Origin: Gordonia sputi NBRC 100414 | GTDB taxonomy: Bacteria; Actinomycetota; Actinomycetes; Mycobacteriales; Mycobacteriaceae | Assembly: GCF_000248055.1 (NCBI RefSeq) | Contig: NZ_BAFC01000022.1 | Span: 124,001 to 188,000, forward strand | Direction: 5' to 3' | Length of the DNA: 64,000 nucleotides | Shown: positions 43,401 to 53,358 of the stretch, in pieces | Position numbering within the stretch: position 1 is the stretch's first letter | Layout: each line of letters starts with the position of its first letter | Program-made: the position numbers and the translations under genes | The notes under the pieces: model-generated | The model's input: the letters and a program-made list of their open reading frames with translations, nothing else | The model's database searches: none | Told to the model about the DNA's origin: nothing

Positions 43401-46400
43401 ACTCCGATGATCGCTGCGACGAGGTCCGTCGAGCGCTCCAGGATCAGCGCAACCGAGTGGCCGCGTCGTACGCCGTCGCGCTGCAGGCGTGCGGCGATCG
43501 ACGCACTGTGCGCGTCCAGTTCGCGGTAGGTGAGTGTGCGCGTTCCGTCGGATACGGCGGGACGGTCGGCAAAGGTGCGGGCGGTGGCGGCGAAGAAGTC
43601 GACAAGGGATCGCCAAGGAGGTGCGACGTCGGGTGCGGGCAGCGCCGGAAGGTCAGTGGATCGGTCCAGACGCAACTGTGCGACGTGACTGCTCGGGGCG
43701 TCGACGAGCGCACGCAGGATGGAACTCACGCGTTCTGCCAGATCAGTGACAGTCGGTTCGTCGAAGAGCGCCGCGGCGTACTCGACGCGCAGTCGGATGC
43801 CCGCGGAGCGAGCAAGCTCGACGAACTCGAAGGTCAGGTCGAACTTGGCGGTGCGGGAGTGCGGGAAGACGGGTTCTGCACGCACGCCGGTGAATTCGGG
43901 GGCGACGATCGGGTCGCGGTACTGGACCATCGTCTGGAACACCGGGTGTCGGCTCAGTGCCCGTTCGGGTGCGAGTGCCGTGACGATCTCGTCGAACGGC
44001 ACATCCTGCGCGGCGAGGGCCGCGACGTCGGTCTCCCTGACGCGGAGCAGTACCTCGAGGAGTGTCGGATCACCGGAGAGGTCGGTGCGCAGCGGCAGCG
44101 TGTTGACGAACATGCCGATCAGCGACTCCACGGACGCCGACGACCGGCCGGCCACCGGGGTACCGACCACGATGTCGTTGCCTGCTCCGGACGCGTTGAG
44201 CGCGAGTGCCACCGCGGCATGCGCTGCCATGAATACGGTCGCGTCGAGTGCCCGGACGGCCGAGCGGAGCCCGCCGAGAACGTCGGCGTCGATGACGATC
44301 TCGACTTGGCCGCCAACGGGATCCGGGTCGGTCGGCCGCGGACGGTCGTAGGGCAGGTCGAGTTCGGCTGGTGCGTCGGCTAGTTGGTCTCGCCAGTAGT
44401 CGAGCTGGCGGCGCACAAGTGATCGGGGATCGTCGACGGTGCCCAGTCGCTCGATCTCGGCAAGGGTGTGATCGGCGTACTGGAGCTGCGGCGCGGCAAC
44501 CGGCGTGCCGTTGTACCCGGCGGCGAGCTCGTCGAAAAGTGTTGCTGCCGACCATTCGTCCGCGGCGATGTGATGCACCGTGAGGAGTAGCACCGCCGAA
44601 GCGTCGGAGATGCGTAGGAGATCGGCGCGCAGGGGCAGATCCGCCGACAACTCGAAGGGGCGCCCGATGAGACTGTCGATCGTCCCGTCGAGATCCTCGG
44701 GTTCGATGTGATGGTCGTCGATCAGCACCCTCGCGCCGTCGATCCGGTCGACGACCTGAGCGTCGTCGACGATCCGAGTGCGCAGCGTCTCGTGGCGTTC
44801 CACGATGCCGTCGAGAGCGCGTTGCAGTTGCGCCGCATCGATTGGTCCATCGAAACGGACGGCGAACGGAATCGTGTACGCGGCGTCGCCGATCCCGCTC
44901 TGGAAGGCAAGTCGGCGCTGTGCCGGCGAGAGCGGAATGCGTTCGGGGCGTTGCGTTGGCACCGCTGCCGCATTGTCAGTGACGCCGGTAGTCGTGATTT
45001 CGGCGCTGTCGTCCGCGAACAGGGCCGCGAGGTCGGCGAGTCGCGGGTGGGCGAAGACCTCGGCAACGCCGACCACGCGTCCGGTTGCCACGCGCAGCCT
45101 GGTCAGCACACGTGTCGCCGACAAAGAGTGGCCACCGAGGTCGAAGAAGTTATCGTCGACGCTCGGCCGTGCGGTGTCCGCGGCGTCGAGGCCGAGGACG
45201 TCGGCGACGGTGTCGACAACGAGCCGCTCGAGGTCGGTGCTCGGCTCACGTCGAGAGGCTGTGCGCGGCGAGGTCGGAGCGGGAAGCGCCCTGCGGTCGG
45301 TCTTTCCACCCGGTGTGCGGGGCAGCGAGTTGAGTCGTGTCCACGTGGCCGGGATCATCGCTGCGGGCAACGCAGCGACGAGTTCGGCCGGGACGGCGTC
45401 GGGGGCCTGAGCTCCGGCAACGTAGACGTCGAGGCGAGTGTGTCCGTCATGATCCTGGCCGGCCACCGCCACGGTGTCGTCGACGCCGTCGAGTGCGAGG
45501 ACGGCCTGTTCCACCTCGCCGAGTTCGACGCGGGTGCCGCGGATCTTGACCTGTGAGTCGGCTCGACCGAGCAGTTGCAGGCTGCCGTCCGGAGTGATCA
45601 GCCCACGATCGCCGGTGCGATACATCCGGTCGCCGGACCCTGCCGGGTTGGCGACGAATCGCGTTGCCGTCCAGTCGGAATGGCGGTGGTAGCCCCGTGC
45701 GAGTTGGACGCCGGTGATGTACACCTCGCCGGGACGTCCGACTGACACCGGATGCAGGTGGCGGTCGAGTAGGACGACACCTGCGCCCGGAACCTGCGTG
45801 CCGACGGTGATCGTGCCGACCCCGGCAGTGACATCTGTGGGGGCGGTGTCGCCAGGGGTGCTGGAGATGTCGCTCGAGTCGAAGCGGATCGTCGCGGTCC
45901 TGACGTCTCCCGCGACCTCCGACGACCCGTACGAGTTCACGACTTCTTCTGCAGCGCAGGCGAGTCGAGCAGCAGTGGTGTCGGGAAGCGGCTCACCGGA
46001 GACGATCCAGCGGCGTATCGACGCGGTCGGTTCGGGTCGCGCTGGTTTTTCAGAGGCTGGGCTGTCGGGGGCCAGGTCGACGATTGCTCTCGCCAACGAC
46101 GGCACGGCCGTGACCTGGTCGACGGCGTGACGGTCGACCAGCTCGACGAGTGCCATCGGGTCGCGCGCGGACGCGTCGTCCGCGATGGCGACCGTTGCGC
46201 CTGCCGCCAGTGCGCCGAGGATCTCCGTGATGCCGTCGATGAACGCGATGGCGCTCTTGGCGAGCACGACGGATCCGTCCCACCGCTGCGCGGCCCACGC
46301 GATGCGATTCGCCAGCGCCGCAGCGGTACCCACCACGCCTTTCGGCGTTCCGGTCGATCCTGACGTGTAGATCAGATACGCGGCGGACTCGGGATGCGGC

Positions 46401-48070
46401 GTGTGCGGGGCTCGTTCGGGCGAATCGACGGCGTCGGCGCGTATCTCGGCGAAGGTCTGCTCGTCGAGCACGAGTGCGGGAGCGGCGTCGTCGAGCATGA
46501 ATCGAATACGAGCCGGAGGGTAGGTCGGGTCGATCGGTGCGACGACCGCACCGAGACGGGCAACGGCAAGGATCGCGACGACCATGTCGATGCCACGCGG
46601 TAATGCCACTGCGACAACGGATTCGGGTTCGATACCGCGGGCGCTCAGTACGTGAGCGGTTCGCGCCGCGAGCACATCCAGCTCGCGGTAGCCGACGCGT
46701 CGGTCACCCGAGACGAGTGCGGTTCGTCGTGCACGACGCTGCGCGGCATCCGAGATCTGCTGGGCCACGGGAACATATGGCAGCGATTCTGAGGGGAGCG
46801 ATTCTGACGGCGTGGTTGTGGCGGGCGGCGTCGTGGCGGGCGGGTTCACCGTGAGGCGACCCAGGAGTTCCTCACGCGAGTGCGCGAGCATAGTCAGCCA
46901 GGCGACAACCTCGTCGAGCAGATGCGGGTCGGCTCCACGGCGTTCGAGTACCAGCCCGATCGAGGGGTCGTCCTCGACGAGAAGCGTTGCGGTGAAGTCG
47001 TTGTCGTCCTCGATGTGGGGGCGCACATCTCCGCGAGGGAAGCTCTCGAACACGACGAGCGACGAGATCGGGCCGCCGAGGTCGACTGCCGAGATGATGT
47101 CGGCCGGCGGCACGTGGTGGCTGCCGAGTAGGGCGAGTTGCTCGCGCTGCAGTCGTGTCAGCGCGCTGCCGACGGTCTCGGTCGGATCGATGCGCACCCG
47201 AACCGGGATCGTGTTGATGAGCATGCCGACCATCTCGTCGACGCCGGGCACCGAGGGATCCCGTCCCGAGACAACCGTTGCGAACACGACGTCGTCGCTG
47301 TCGTTTCGGTCAGCGAGGACAAGCGCCCACGCCAGTTGGATGACGGTGTTGAGCGTCGCCGACGACTGCGTCGCCACGTCACGCAACGCGGCCGATACGT
47401 CGACGCTCAGGTGTGCGCGTAACGGCACGCTTGGCGTGGTCGGCTCGACGATGTCGATGATCGTCGACGCCTCGACATCCGCGAGGACCTCGACCCACGG
47501 ACCGACATCGCGACCCCGTGAGGCAATCCAGCGTGCGTAGTCGCTGATCGGGCGTACCGGCGCGAGCGCGTCGCCACGGTACGCGCGCACGATCTCGCTG
47601 AACATCAGGTGCAGCGACCACCCGTCCAAGGCCACGTGGTGTGCCACGACGAACAGCCAGCGAGGGCGGCCGGACTCGGTCACGAGTGTAAAGCGCAGTG
47701 GCGGAGGAGAACTCAGTGCGATGCCGGTCGTTCGGGCATCTGATCGCAGTGTGTCGAGTCCGTCGTCGAGCGTGGCGATGTCGACGACGGGCAGCTGCAC
47801 CTCGACCGCGGTGTGCACGCGCGCGACGGGTTCGCCGGTCCGTCGACGTGTGTACGAGGTCCGCAGCGTCGCGTGTCGAGAGGTGACAGTGGCGATTGCC
47901 TCACGAAGGCGGTCGACGTCGACCTCCTGCGGGAGGACGGTCGTGAGATCGAGGTCGGCGAGGATCAGATACGGATCGACGTCATCGGCGCCACGGGGTG
48001 CCGTCGATCGGTAGACGATCGCTTCCTGCAGACCGGTGAGGGGTAGGACGTCTTCGAGCGCTGCGCTCAC
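40454..48070 (-). CDS. siderophore NRPS 2: C-A-PCP-C-A-PCP-E
   Basis: A 2538-residue, two-module NRPS, translationally coupled to its neighbours by GTGA overlaps at both ends. Module one: C domain (HHVALDG, His144/His145/Asp149), A domain about 430-935 with ATP loop [15 protein letters not shown] and an unusual pocket ([10 protein letters not shown] in place of the FDxxxxE core), so substrate not assigned; carrier Ser982 (DLGGHSLSA). Module two: C domain with HHIAADE, A domain about 1540-1980 with pocket DFWSIGMVHK, one residue from the classical threonine code DFWNIGMVHK and carrying the Thr-type [11 protein letters not shown]; carrier Ser2027 (ALGGDSIV). A C-terminal epimerase at about 2082-2538 has HHLAVDG (2227-2233) and LLNYLGR. 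It should therefore deliver D-Thr or D-allo-Thr to NRPS 3. Confidence 0.93.
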   Translation of the reverse strand: MSAALEDVLPLTGLQEAIVYRSTAPRGADDVDPYLILADLDLTTVLPQEVDVDRLREAIATVTSRHATLRTSYTRRRTGEPVARVHTAVEVQLPVVDIATLDDGLDTLRSDARTTGIALSSPPPLRFTLVTESGRPRWLFVVAHHVALDGWSLHLMFSEIVRAYRGDALAPVRPISDYARWIASRGRDVGPWVEVLADVEASTIIDIVEPTTPSVPLRAHLSVDVSAALRDVATQSSATLNTVIQLAWALVLADRNDSDDVVFATVVSGRDPSVPGVDEMVGMLINTIPVRVRIDPTETVGSALTRLQREQLALLGSHHVPPADIISAVDLGGPISSLVVFESFPRGDVRPHIEDDNDFTATLLVEDDPSIGLVLERRGADPHLLDEVVAWLTMLAHSREELLGRLTVNPPATTPPATTTPSESLPSESLPYVPVAQQISDAAQRRARRTALVSGDRRVGYRELDVLAARTAHVLSARGIEPESVVAVALPRGIDMVVAILAVARLGAVVAPIDPTYPPARIRFMLDDAAPALVLDEQTFAEIRADAVDSPERAPHTPHPESAAYLIYTSGSTGTPKGVVGTAAALANRIAWAAQRWDGSVVLAKSAIAFIDGITEILGALAAGATVAIADDASARDPMALVELVDRHAVDQVTAVPSLARAIVDLAPDSPASEKPARPEPTASIRRWIVSGEPLPDTTAARLACAAEEVVNSYGSSEVAGDVRTATIRFDSSDISSTPGDTAPTDVTAGVGTITVGTQVPGAGVVLLDRHLHPVSVGRPGEVYITGVQLARGYHRHSDWTATRFVANPAGSGDRMYRTGDRGLITPDGSLQLLGRADSQVKIRGTRVELGEVEQAVLALDGVDDTVAVAGQDHDGHTRLDVYVAGAQAPDAVPAELVAALPAAMIPATWTRLNSLPRTPGGKTDRRALPAPTSPRTASRREPSTDLERLVVDTVADVLGLDAADTARPSVDDNFFDLGGHSLSATRVLTRLRVATGRVVGVAEVFAHPRLADLAALFADDSAEITTTGVTDNAAAVPTQRPERIPLSPAQRRLAFQSGIGDAAYTIPFAVRFDGPIDAAQLQRALDGIVERHETLRTRIVDDAQVVDRIDGARVLIDDHHIEPEDLDGTIDSLIGRPFELSADLPLRADLLRISDASAVLLLTVHHIAADEWSAATLFDELAAGYNGTPVAAPQLQYADHTLAEIERLGTVDDPRSLVRRQLDYWRDQLADAPAELDLPYDRPRPTDPDPVGGQVEIVIDADVLGGLRSAVRALDATVFMAAHAAVALALNASGAGNDIVVGTPVAGRSSASVESLIGMFVNTLPLRTDLSGDPTLLEVLLRVRETDVAALAAQDVPFDEIVTALAPERALSRHPVFQTMVQYRDPIVAPEFTGVRAEPVFPHSRTAKFDLTFEFVELARSAGIRLRVEYAAALFDEPTVTDLAERVSSILRALVDAPSSHVAQLRLDRSTDLPALPAPDVAPPWRSLVDFFAATARTFADRPAVSDGTRTLTYRELDAHSASIAARLQRDGVRRGHSVALILERSTDLVAAIIGVLRCGAAYVPIDPAYPAERIASTIADAAPTVIVDTGYLERADDSLTDTTAFDPELAPADPAYVIFTSGSTGKPKGVTVTHGNVVALIDATTELFDVDENDVWTLFHSYAFDFSVWELWGPLSTGAHLVVPDHATTRSPADFAALIGERGVTVLNQTPSAFFALDAADLADTEHRETSGAVSALESLRYVIFGGEALALPRLRSFARRYPRTTLVNMYGITEITVHATYLVLDQQIIDATTGSDVGALLPGFTGHLLDGYLRRVPVGAVGELYLAGPQVAACYLQRPALHATRFVADPSGTGQVLYRTGDLFRQTRQGALIYVGRADTQVKIRGFRIELGEIRAALAALPGVRDAAVLTRPGPSGADRILAYAVGDNVTPESLHAESLHAALRDALPEHEVPSAVLIVDSIPLTVNGKTDAAALPEPEVGTAEGRTPTTEIESALADIFADTLGLADPPSVDDDFFALGGDSIVSTTLVNRARRRGIRFTPRDVFTHRTVAGLGSVAEWIDDTIPAAPSNSDDASATRPTPIPLLPIVQRLREIGGTIDRFNQSLVVDTPAQLDADTLRAMVCALLDSHEALRSSLQTVAGVLWTMQSAPPGSVDVDDILRIVTLDRSIFDDPDALAAAVSAESAGAAGRLSPATGLMIAATWLTTDSPDDPIAGRLILVIHHLAVDGVSRRILLEDLRTLWETAATGVELQPIPTPTPLHTFAAAVTERAADPALLDEATHWAQVLAPGGELVPGRLPTSGTVSDQRRHVVTLSPETSASLVSDLPTRRGVGITSLLLGALRVAATRALDTGDLIVDTERHGRDAHEFGIDADLSHTVGWFTTVAPIRLSATDDIGDAIADAENLWTAMPSAGAGFGMLRYLNPQLSAALATMSRPSVLLNYLGRFTVGGGSPWQPSAESTALAADPDPGLGVAYPLEIDIVCRDESSGPVVAATFSYLPDHLDDAAVRELADALCAALDSLAAPAESGVNQ

Positions 48071-51000
48071 AGCAGGTCACCCTCCATCAGTTCGTTGAGT
48101 TCGTCGTCGTCAATCCCCGCGGTAGTGGCGCCCGCCCGGTCTGCAGAGAACTGTTGGTCTGTCGGGAATTGCGGGTCTGTCGATAATCGCTGGTGGCCGC
48201 GTTCTGCGTTGGTGAGGCTGCGCGCGACCGCGGCCAGGCCCTCGACGGTGGGGTGGTCGAAGATTTCCAGTGGTGTGACCTCCCAGCCGGCCGATGCCGC
48301 GGCGCTGACCACTCGCACGGCGACGATGCTGTCGCCGCCGAGCGTAAAGAAGTTGTCCTCCGCACCGACCGCGGGAAGTCCGAGCACCGAGGCGAATACG
48401 TCGGCGAGCGCGGTCTCGACAGGACCCGACGGCGGCCGCGATCGCGCGGCCTGCGCGGCATAGTCGGGGGCGGGAAGTGCTCGTCGATCGATCTTGCCGT
48501 TGGGCGTGAGGGGAAACTCATCGAGCACGATGAGTGCTGACGGCACCATGTAGTCGGGGAGGACCTTGGCTATCTCGCTCCGCCACGACTGTGCCAGCGC
48601 TGTGTTGTCAGCAGAGTCTGTGTTGTCAGCCGAGCTGCTGTCGGAGTGCGTGGTGACGTAGCCGACGAGTCGCCCGTCCACGGAGGTCACCACCGCGCCT
48701 GCGACGGCGGGGAGCGCGGAGAGGGCGGTCTCGATATCGCCGAGTTCGACACGGAACCCGCGAACCTTGACCTGGTGGTCGGTGCGGCCCAGGCAGTCGA
48801 GCCGTCCGTCCTGGCGGATGCGCGCCAGATCTCCGGTGCGATACATGCGCGCGCCGTCGGTGAACGGGTCGGCGACGAATCGGGCGGCGGTCATGCCGGG
48901 CAGACCGCGGTATCCGCGAGCGAGTCCGTCGCCGCTGAGATAGAGCTCGCCGACGCGTCCGACGGGCACCGGGTGCAACGTCGAATCCAGCACGCGGACA
49001 ACGGTATTGGCGATCGGTGTGCCGATGGTGACGTCGGTGTCGTCGTCGACCTCAGCCGTCGTCGACCAGATCGTCGTCTCGGTCGGTCCGTACATGTTGC
49101 GCACCGACCGCGCGGAAGCGACGAGACCGCGAGCGACGTCGGACGGCAACTGCTCGCCGCCGACGAGGACGTCGACATCCGCCAGTGCGGACCCCCATCC
49201 CGCACCGAGAAATGCCGACCACAACGACGGCGTGGCCTGGACGACGTCCGGCCGGTGTCGCGAGATGAGCGCCGCGAGTCGCGCCGGATCGTGGATGTCG
49301 TCGTTGTCGGCAAGAACCACACATGCTCCCGCCGACAGCGGCACGAGTGTCTCCAAGAGTGCGATGTCGAACGAGATCGTCGTCACCGCCAGCAGAGACC
49401 TGCTCGGCCCCAGGCCTAGTCCACTGACCATGTGATCGGTGAAGTTCCGCAGGGCACGGTTCGGGATCACCACACCCTTCGGTGTGCCTGTCGAACCCGA
49501 CGTGTAGATCAGGTAGGCGGCGGCGTCGCCGGTTGGGTCGTCAGAGTTGCCAACAGGGTCGTCCGACATGGTCGTGACCGGCAGCTGGCGCGGATCGGAT
49601 AGGCGCCGGATCTGAACATCGCGGTTTCCGGATGCCACGACGGCGAGTTCGGTGATGGCGGGTTCGATGACGGCGACAGGTGCGGCGTCGGCGATGCTGG
49701 CTTCTCTGCGGTCGGCGGGAAATCCCGGATCGAGCGGGAGAAAGGCTGCGCCACTACGCATCACAGCGACCAACGCGACGATGAGGTCGATGCCACGGGG
49801 GAGTGCGATCGCGATGACCGAGTCGGGAGCAACCGGCCCCAGCCGTGCGACGAGTTCGTCTGCGCGACGATTGAGTTCGCGGAAATCAATGGCGTCGTCG
49901 CCGAATCGCACCGCGATCGCATCGGGTTCGGCGGTCGCGATGCGGGCATCGAGCGGGGTCGGGTCGATCGGTGCTGTCGTGCCGGACCGGAGAACGTCGA
50001 CGCGTGCCCGGTCGGTTGCCGGCGCACCGGGTTCTGGCACATCGGCTTCACGCACATCGGATACGTGGTCGACGATCCGCATGGCGCCGACGGGACGTGT
50101 TGGCTCACGCAGGAATTCGCCGACGAACGCCGCAAGCGACTCGGCGATCCGAGCGGCGTGTGCTCGGCTGTAGATGGCGGCGTCGGCGTCGAGTGTGAGT
50201 TCCAGGTCGGAGCGGTCGGACTCCGTCGATCCGAGGTCGAGTGCGGTGATCGAGAGATCGACGACCGGACCACGACGCAGCGAGCGGACCGTTGCGGTAA
50301 TTGAGTCGGCTGAGTCGGCTTCTGCGGAGCCCTGGGTCCCGGAATCGAAGGTGACGGTGGAGCCGAACGGCTTGACGTTCACCGTCGGTCCCACGACACC
50401 GTCGACAGCGCGGCGTCGTGCGTCGCGGAGGATGTCCTCGCCGCGATAACGCGCATGGGGAGCGATCCGGCGAATCCCCGCGGCGGCGTCGGCGGCGAGC
50501 TCGTCGGCCGTCACCGCAGGTGCGACCGCAACGCGCAGCGGGACGACGTTGACCGTCGTGCACACGACATTGGCTGTGGGAGAGCCGAATCGGTTCATCA
50601 TCGGGAAGCCGATCAAGACGTCGTCGCTGCCGGTCACGCGCGCGCAGAAGGCCGCAACTGCGGCGACGAGACGATCCGGAGACATCGCGGCCCCGCCCGC
50701 ACCGCCGACTACGGCACGAGTCGTGTGCACAGCGGCTGCGATTCGATGGCTACGCGGCGCGTCGCCCAAGGTCAGGGGACCACTGATCCCCGTGAGCTCG
50801 CGGCTCCAGAATTCTGCGCTCGCACCGGCATCGGGTTCCGGCGGAAGGTCGACGACGCTCCCGAGGCGTCGGCGATCATCCGGATCCGCGTAGAGGCGGC
50901 CGATGCGTCGAACGAGCAGACCGAGGCCGTAGGCATCGATCACGATGTGATGTGCGACAAGGAGTAGTGCCGTGCGTCCGCCCGCATGCAAGATCTCGAC

Positions 51001-51351
51001 GACTGCGCACGGGCCGGATGCGGGGTCTATCGCCAGCTGGACCGCGGCTTGCGCATATTCATCGATTGCGTCGGCGTCGTCGCCGAGATCACGATCGGCG
51101 ACCTCGATCGGTGCGCCGAGCTCGACAGTCACGTCGCCGTCCTGTTCGGAGAACACCCCGCCCTGTTCGGAGAAGATCGAGTGCAATCCGTCGGCTTCAG
51201 CGACCGCTTGGCGGACAGCGGCGGAGAGGCGACCAGGTTCGGGCTGAGCGTCGAAGTCGACGAGCTGACCAATGGTGAACACATCGGGGTTCGGCGCGAC
51301 TCGATGAGCGAACCACAATCCCTGCTGCGCCGACGTGGCGCGCATCAACAC
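48067..51351 (-). CDS. siderophore NRPS 1: aryl-accepting C-A(Gly)-PCP
   Basis: First enzyme of the NRPS operon, 1094 residues. The C domain (1-430; HHIVIDA, His134/His135/Asp139) resembles EntF/DhbF starters that take an aryl group from a carrier protein, with ARYRGEDI and GPTVNVKPF near its end. The A domain (about 455-920; ATP loop [15 protein letters not shown]) has pocket DILSLGMIWK by my alignment, one change from DILQLGMIWK of the glycine-activating DhbF. The carrier serine is Ser1008 ([10 protein letters not shown]). A 50-residue acidic tail ([14 protein letters not shown]) may be a docking segment for NRPS 2. Predicted step: aryl-S-carrier plus Gly gives aryl-Gly. The start follows a divergent iron-box region. 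Confidence 0.92.
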   Translation of the reverse strand: MLMRATSAQQGLWFAHRVAPNPDVFTIGQLVDFDAQPEPGRLSAAVRQAVAEADGLHSIFSEQGGVFSEQDGDVTVELGAPIEVADRDLGDDADAIDEYAQAAVQLAIDPASGPCAVVEILHAGGRTALLLVAHHIVIDAYGLGLLVRRIGRLYADPDDRRRLGSVVDLPPEPDAGASAEFWSRELTGISGPLTLGDAPRSHRIAAAVHTTRAVVGGAGGAAMSPDRLVAAVAAFCARVTGSDDVLIGFPMMNRFGSPTANVVCTTVNVVPLRVAVAPAVTADELAADAAAGIRRIAPHARYRGEDILRDARRRAVDGVVGPTVNVKPFGSTVTFDSGTQGSAEADSADSITATVRSLRRGPVVDLSITALDLGSTESDRSDLELTLDADAAIYSRAHAARIAESLAAFVGEFLREPTRPVGAMRIVDHVSDVREADVPEPGAPATDRARVDVLRSGTTAPIDPTPLDARIATAEPDAIAVRFGDDAIDFRELNRRADELVARLGPVAPDSVIAIALPRGIDLIVALVAVMRSGAAFLPLDPGFPADRREASIADAAPVAVIEPAITELAVVASGNRDVQIRRLSDPRQLPVTTMSDDPVGNSDDPTGDAAAYLIYTSGSTGTPKGVVIPNRALRNFTDHMVSGLGLGPSRSLLAVTTISFDIALLETLVPLSAGACVVLADNDDIHDPARLAALISRHRPDVVQATPSLWSAFLGAGWGSALADVDVLVGGEQLPSDVARGLVASARSVRNMYGPTETTIWSTTAEVDDDTDVTIGTPIANTVVRVLDSTLHPVPVGRVGELYLSGDGLARGYRGLPGMTAARFVADPFTDGARMYRTGDLARIRQDGRLDCLGRTDHQVKVRGFRVELGDIETALSALPAVAGAVVTSVDGRLVGYVTTHSDSSSADNTDSADNTALAQSWRSEIAKVLPDYMVPSALIVLDEFPLTPNGKIDRRALPAPDYAAQAARSRPPSGPVETALADVFASVLGLPAVGAEDNFFTLGGDSIVAVRVVSAAASAGWEVTPLEIFDHPTVEGLAAVARSLTNAERGHQRLSTDPQFPTDQQFSADRAGATTAGIDDDELNELMEGDLL

Positions 51352-51416
51352 CCCACCCGGGCAGTCCGTAATGCGGCGATCTCAGGCAATCGACGACAGC
51401 AGCCAACCATGAACAG

Positions 51417-51435
51417 TTAGCTTACCCTAGCCTTA
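51417..51435 (-). promoter_or_regulatory. IdeR/DtxR iron box for the NRPS operon
   Basis: Read on the minus strand, TAAGGCTAGGGTAAGCTAA matches the iron-box consensus at 16 of 19 positions. It lies 66 bases upstream of the NRPS 1 start at 51351 and overlaps a possible -10 (TAGGGT, minus strand), so iron-loaded IdeR would block transcription of the three NRPS genes and the exporter. Confidence 0.8.
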
Positions 51436-51466
51436 GGGAAGCGTAGGGGCGGGCCTCTTCTCTATA

Positions 51467-51485
51467 TTTGGTAAGCCTATGCTTA
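51467..51485 (+). promoter_or_regulatory. IdeR/DtxR iron box and promoter for carrier-halogenase operon
   Basis: TTTGGTAAGCCTATGCTTA matches the iron-box consensus at 16 of 19 positions. It is embedded in a perfect palindrome, TGGTAAGC-CTAT-GCTTACCA (51469-51488). A -10-like TATATT (51463-51468) abuts it, so the site covers the likely transcript start. It lies 55 bases before the carrier-protein ATG. Confidence 0.8.
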
Positions 51486-51540
51486 CCAGAGAACGAGCCT
51501 CGATGCTCGCGATTCACTGCACGTCATCAGAGAGGACGGC

Positions 51541-51816
51541 ATGGCCACAACGAATACGGTACTCACCCGAGAACGGATCATCGCCGACATTGCCGGCATC
51601 CTGGGTGTGGACGAGAGCGAAATCACCGATGACACAAACGTTCTCGACGTCGGTCTGGACTCGGTTCGGCTGATGTCACTGATCGAGCGTTGGCGTGCCG
51701 CAGGTGCCCACAGGGCTGATCTGGTGAGTATGGCCGCCGATCCGGTCGTCGGCTCCTGGGTTCGTGAGCTCACCGCGGAGAGCGTTTCCGGCGCCAACGA
51801 GGGAGGGCTCCGATGA
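51541..51816 (+). CDS. free-standing aryl carrier protein
   Basis: A 91-residue carrier that, once given a phosphopantetheine arm, should hold 2,3-dihydroxybenzoate for EntE and the NRPS. The modified serine is Ser41 in LDVGLDSVRLMSLIERWRAA. The GLDSVR and RW features, and the later DLVSMAADPVVGSWVREL, match the aryl carrier domain at the C-terminus of E. coli EntB rather than a peptidyl carrier. Here that domain is a separate gene, which fits the short EntB at 23281. Its stop overlaps the halogenase ATG (ATGA), so carrier and halogenase are made together. This pairing is the main reason to propose halogenation on the carrier. Confidence 0.92.
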   Translation: MATTNTVLTRERIIADIAGILGVDESEITDDTNVLDVGLDSVRLMSLIERWRAAGAHRADLVSMAADPVVGSWVRELTAESVSGANEGGLR

Positions 51817-53342
51817 GCGACGCCACCCGTAGCGGGCGACTGATCAGTGAGACAGCCGACGTCGTCGTGGTCGGCGGCGGACCGGGAGGGTCGACGGTCG
51901 CGACACTGCTGGCTCGCAGCGGCCACCGCGTGGTGCAGTTGGAGAAGGAGTCGTTTCCCCGGTACCAGATCGGCGAATCACTGCTTCCCTCAACGATTCA
52001 CGGCGTATGCCGACTACTCGGCGTCGACGAGAAGATCAAGAACGCGGGATTCATGCACAAACGTGGCGGCAGCTTCCGCTGGGGCAAGAATCCGGTGCCG
52101 TGGAACTTCCTGTTTGCCATCTCGCCGGAGTTCGCGGGTGAGGGGTCATACGCGTACCAGGTCGAGCGCATGAAATTCGACCAGATTCTGCTCGAGAACG
52201 CCGCGGAGCAGGGAGTCGACGTGCGGCAGCGCAGCAGGGTCAACGGGACCATCACCGACGAGACCGGCCGCGTCACGGGTGTCCGGTACGTCGACGCCGA
52301 GCGGGTCGAGCACCGGATCGACGCGAAGTTCGTCGTCGATGCGTCGGGTAACACGACGCGATTGTCGAAACATGCAGGTGGAGAACGGATTTACTCCGAC
52401 TTCTTCCAGAACGTCGCGGTGTTCGGATACTTCGAGAACGGCAAGCGCTTCCCCGCGCCGGACAGCGGCAACATCCTGTGCGCAGCGTTCGACGAGGGAT
52501 GGATGTGGTACATCCCGCTGTCGGACACGCTGACCAGCGTCGGAGCCGTGATCTCGCGCGACAAGGCCGAGCACGTGCTCAACGCGCAGGAAGAGACGCT
52601 GCTGCACTACGTCGATCGCTGCGAAATCGTGAAGGACATGCTGTCCGACGCCACACGCGTCACCGAGGGCACCTACGGTGAGATCCGAATCCGCAAGGAC
52701 TATTCGTATGCCAATACCCGCTTCTGGGGCAACGGCATGGTGCTCGTCGGCGATGCCGCGTGCTTCATCGATCCGGTGTTCTCCACCGGAGTTCATCTCG
52801 CGACCTACTCGGGTGTGCTGGCGGCGCGGTCGATCAACAGTGTGCTGGCAGGTGCGATGACCGAGGAGCGGGCGTTCACCGAGTTCGAGGGTCGGTACCG
52901 TCGCGAGTACGCGGTCTTCTATGAGTTCTTGTCGGCCTTCTATGACATGGAACAGTCCGAGGACTCGTACTTCTGGAAGGCGCGCAAGGTCACCAATTTC
53001 GACCGCAACGACATGACCGCATTCGTGTCGCTGGTCGCGGGCGCCTACTCCGGCGAACAGGCCCTCACCGACCCGGAACAGATCATCGAGCGGTTCTCGG
53101 CATCGACGGCAGCTCTCACCGAGGCTGCCGAGCGAACCGGCGGCATGGACACCGACTCCGGCCAGCGGATGGGGCATCTCTTCGGTACGCAGGTCGTGCG
53201 TGACGTCATGGAGGAGATGAACGCGTTCCAGGCACGCGGGGCAGTCGGTACCGACGGGACCGAACCGCCACTACTCGACGGTGGGCTTGTTCCATCGGCC
53301 GACGGCCTGAGCTGGGCCGAACCCGCCCCGGCTACCGTCTGA
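51813..53342 (+). CDS. FAD-dependent halogenase acting on a carrier-bound aryl group
   Basis: A 509-residue flavin-dependent halogenase of the PltA-like group whose known members halogenate substrates tethered to carrier proteins. The FAD loop is VVGGGPGGSTVATLLARSGH; PRYQIGESLLPSTIHGVCRL and the halogenase motif GWMWYIPLSDTLTSVGA (the WxWxIP tryptophans) are intact. A candidate catalytic lysine lies in GFMHKRGGSFRWGK. GMVLVGDAACFIDPVFSTGV is the second flavin motif. It uses FADH2 supplied by a separate reductase, none obvious here, plus chloride or bromide and oxygen. Overlap with the aryl carrier gene and the iron box suggest it halogenates DHB-S-carrier. Geranylgeranyl-reductase-like relatives share the FAD fold but not WxWxIP. 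The halide and ring position cannot be read from sequence. Confidence 0.92.
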   Translation: MSDATRSGRLISETADVVVVGGGPGGSTVATLLARSGHRVVQLEKESFPRYQIGESLLPSTIHGVCRLLGVDEKIKNAGFMHKRGGSFRWGKNPVPWNFLFAISPEFAGEGSYAYQVERMKFDQILLENAAEQGVDVRQRSRVNGTITDETGRVTGVRYVDAERVEHRIDAKFVVDASGNTTRLSKHAGGERIYSDFFQNVAVFGYFENGKRFPAPDSGNILCAAFDEGWMWYIPLSDTLTSVGAVISRDKAEHVLNAQEETLLHYVDRCEIVKDMLSDATRVTEGTYGEIRIRKDYSYANTRFWGNGMVLVGDAACFIDPVFSTGVHLATYSGVLAARSINSVLAGAMTEERAFTEFEGRYRREYAVFYEFLSAFYDMEQSEDSYFWKARKVTNFDRNDMTAFVSLVAGAYSGEQALTDPEQIIERFSASTAALTEAAERTGGMDTDSGQRMGHLFGTQVVRDVMEEMNAFQARGAVGTDGTEPPLLDGGLVPSADGLSWAEPAPATV

Positions 53343-53358
53343 TCGGCCAACGCCCGCC

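Noticed and set aside
51813..53342. halogenase read as a geranylgeranyl-reductase or plain monooxygenase
   Set aside because: The GWMWYIP motif and the strong likeness to PltA-type enzymes favour a halogenase.
51813..53342. halogenase acting on free tryptophan
   Set aside because: Its gene overlaps an aryl carrier gene, and its sequence features follow the carrier-dependent PltA group rather than PrnA/RebH.
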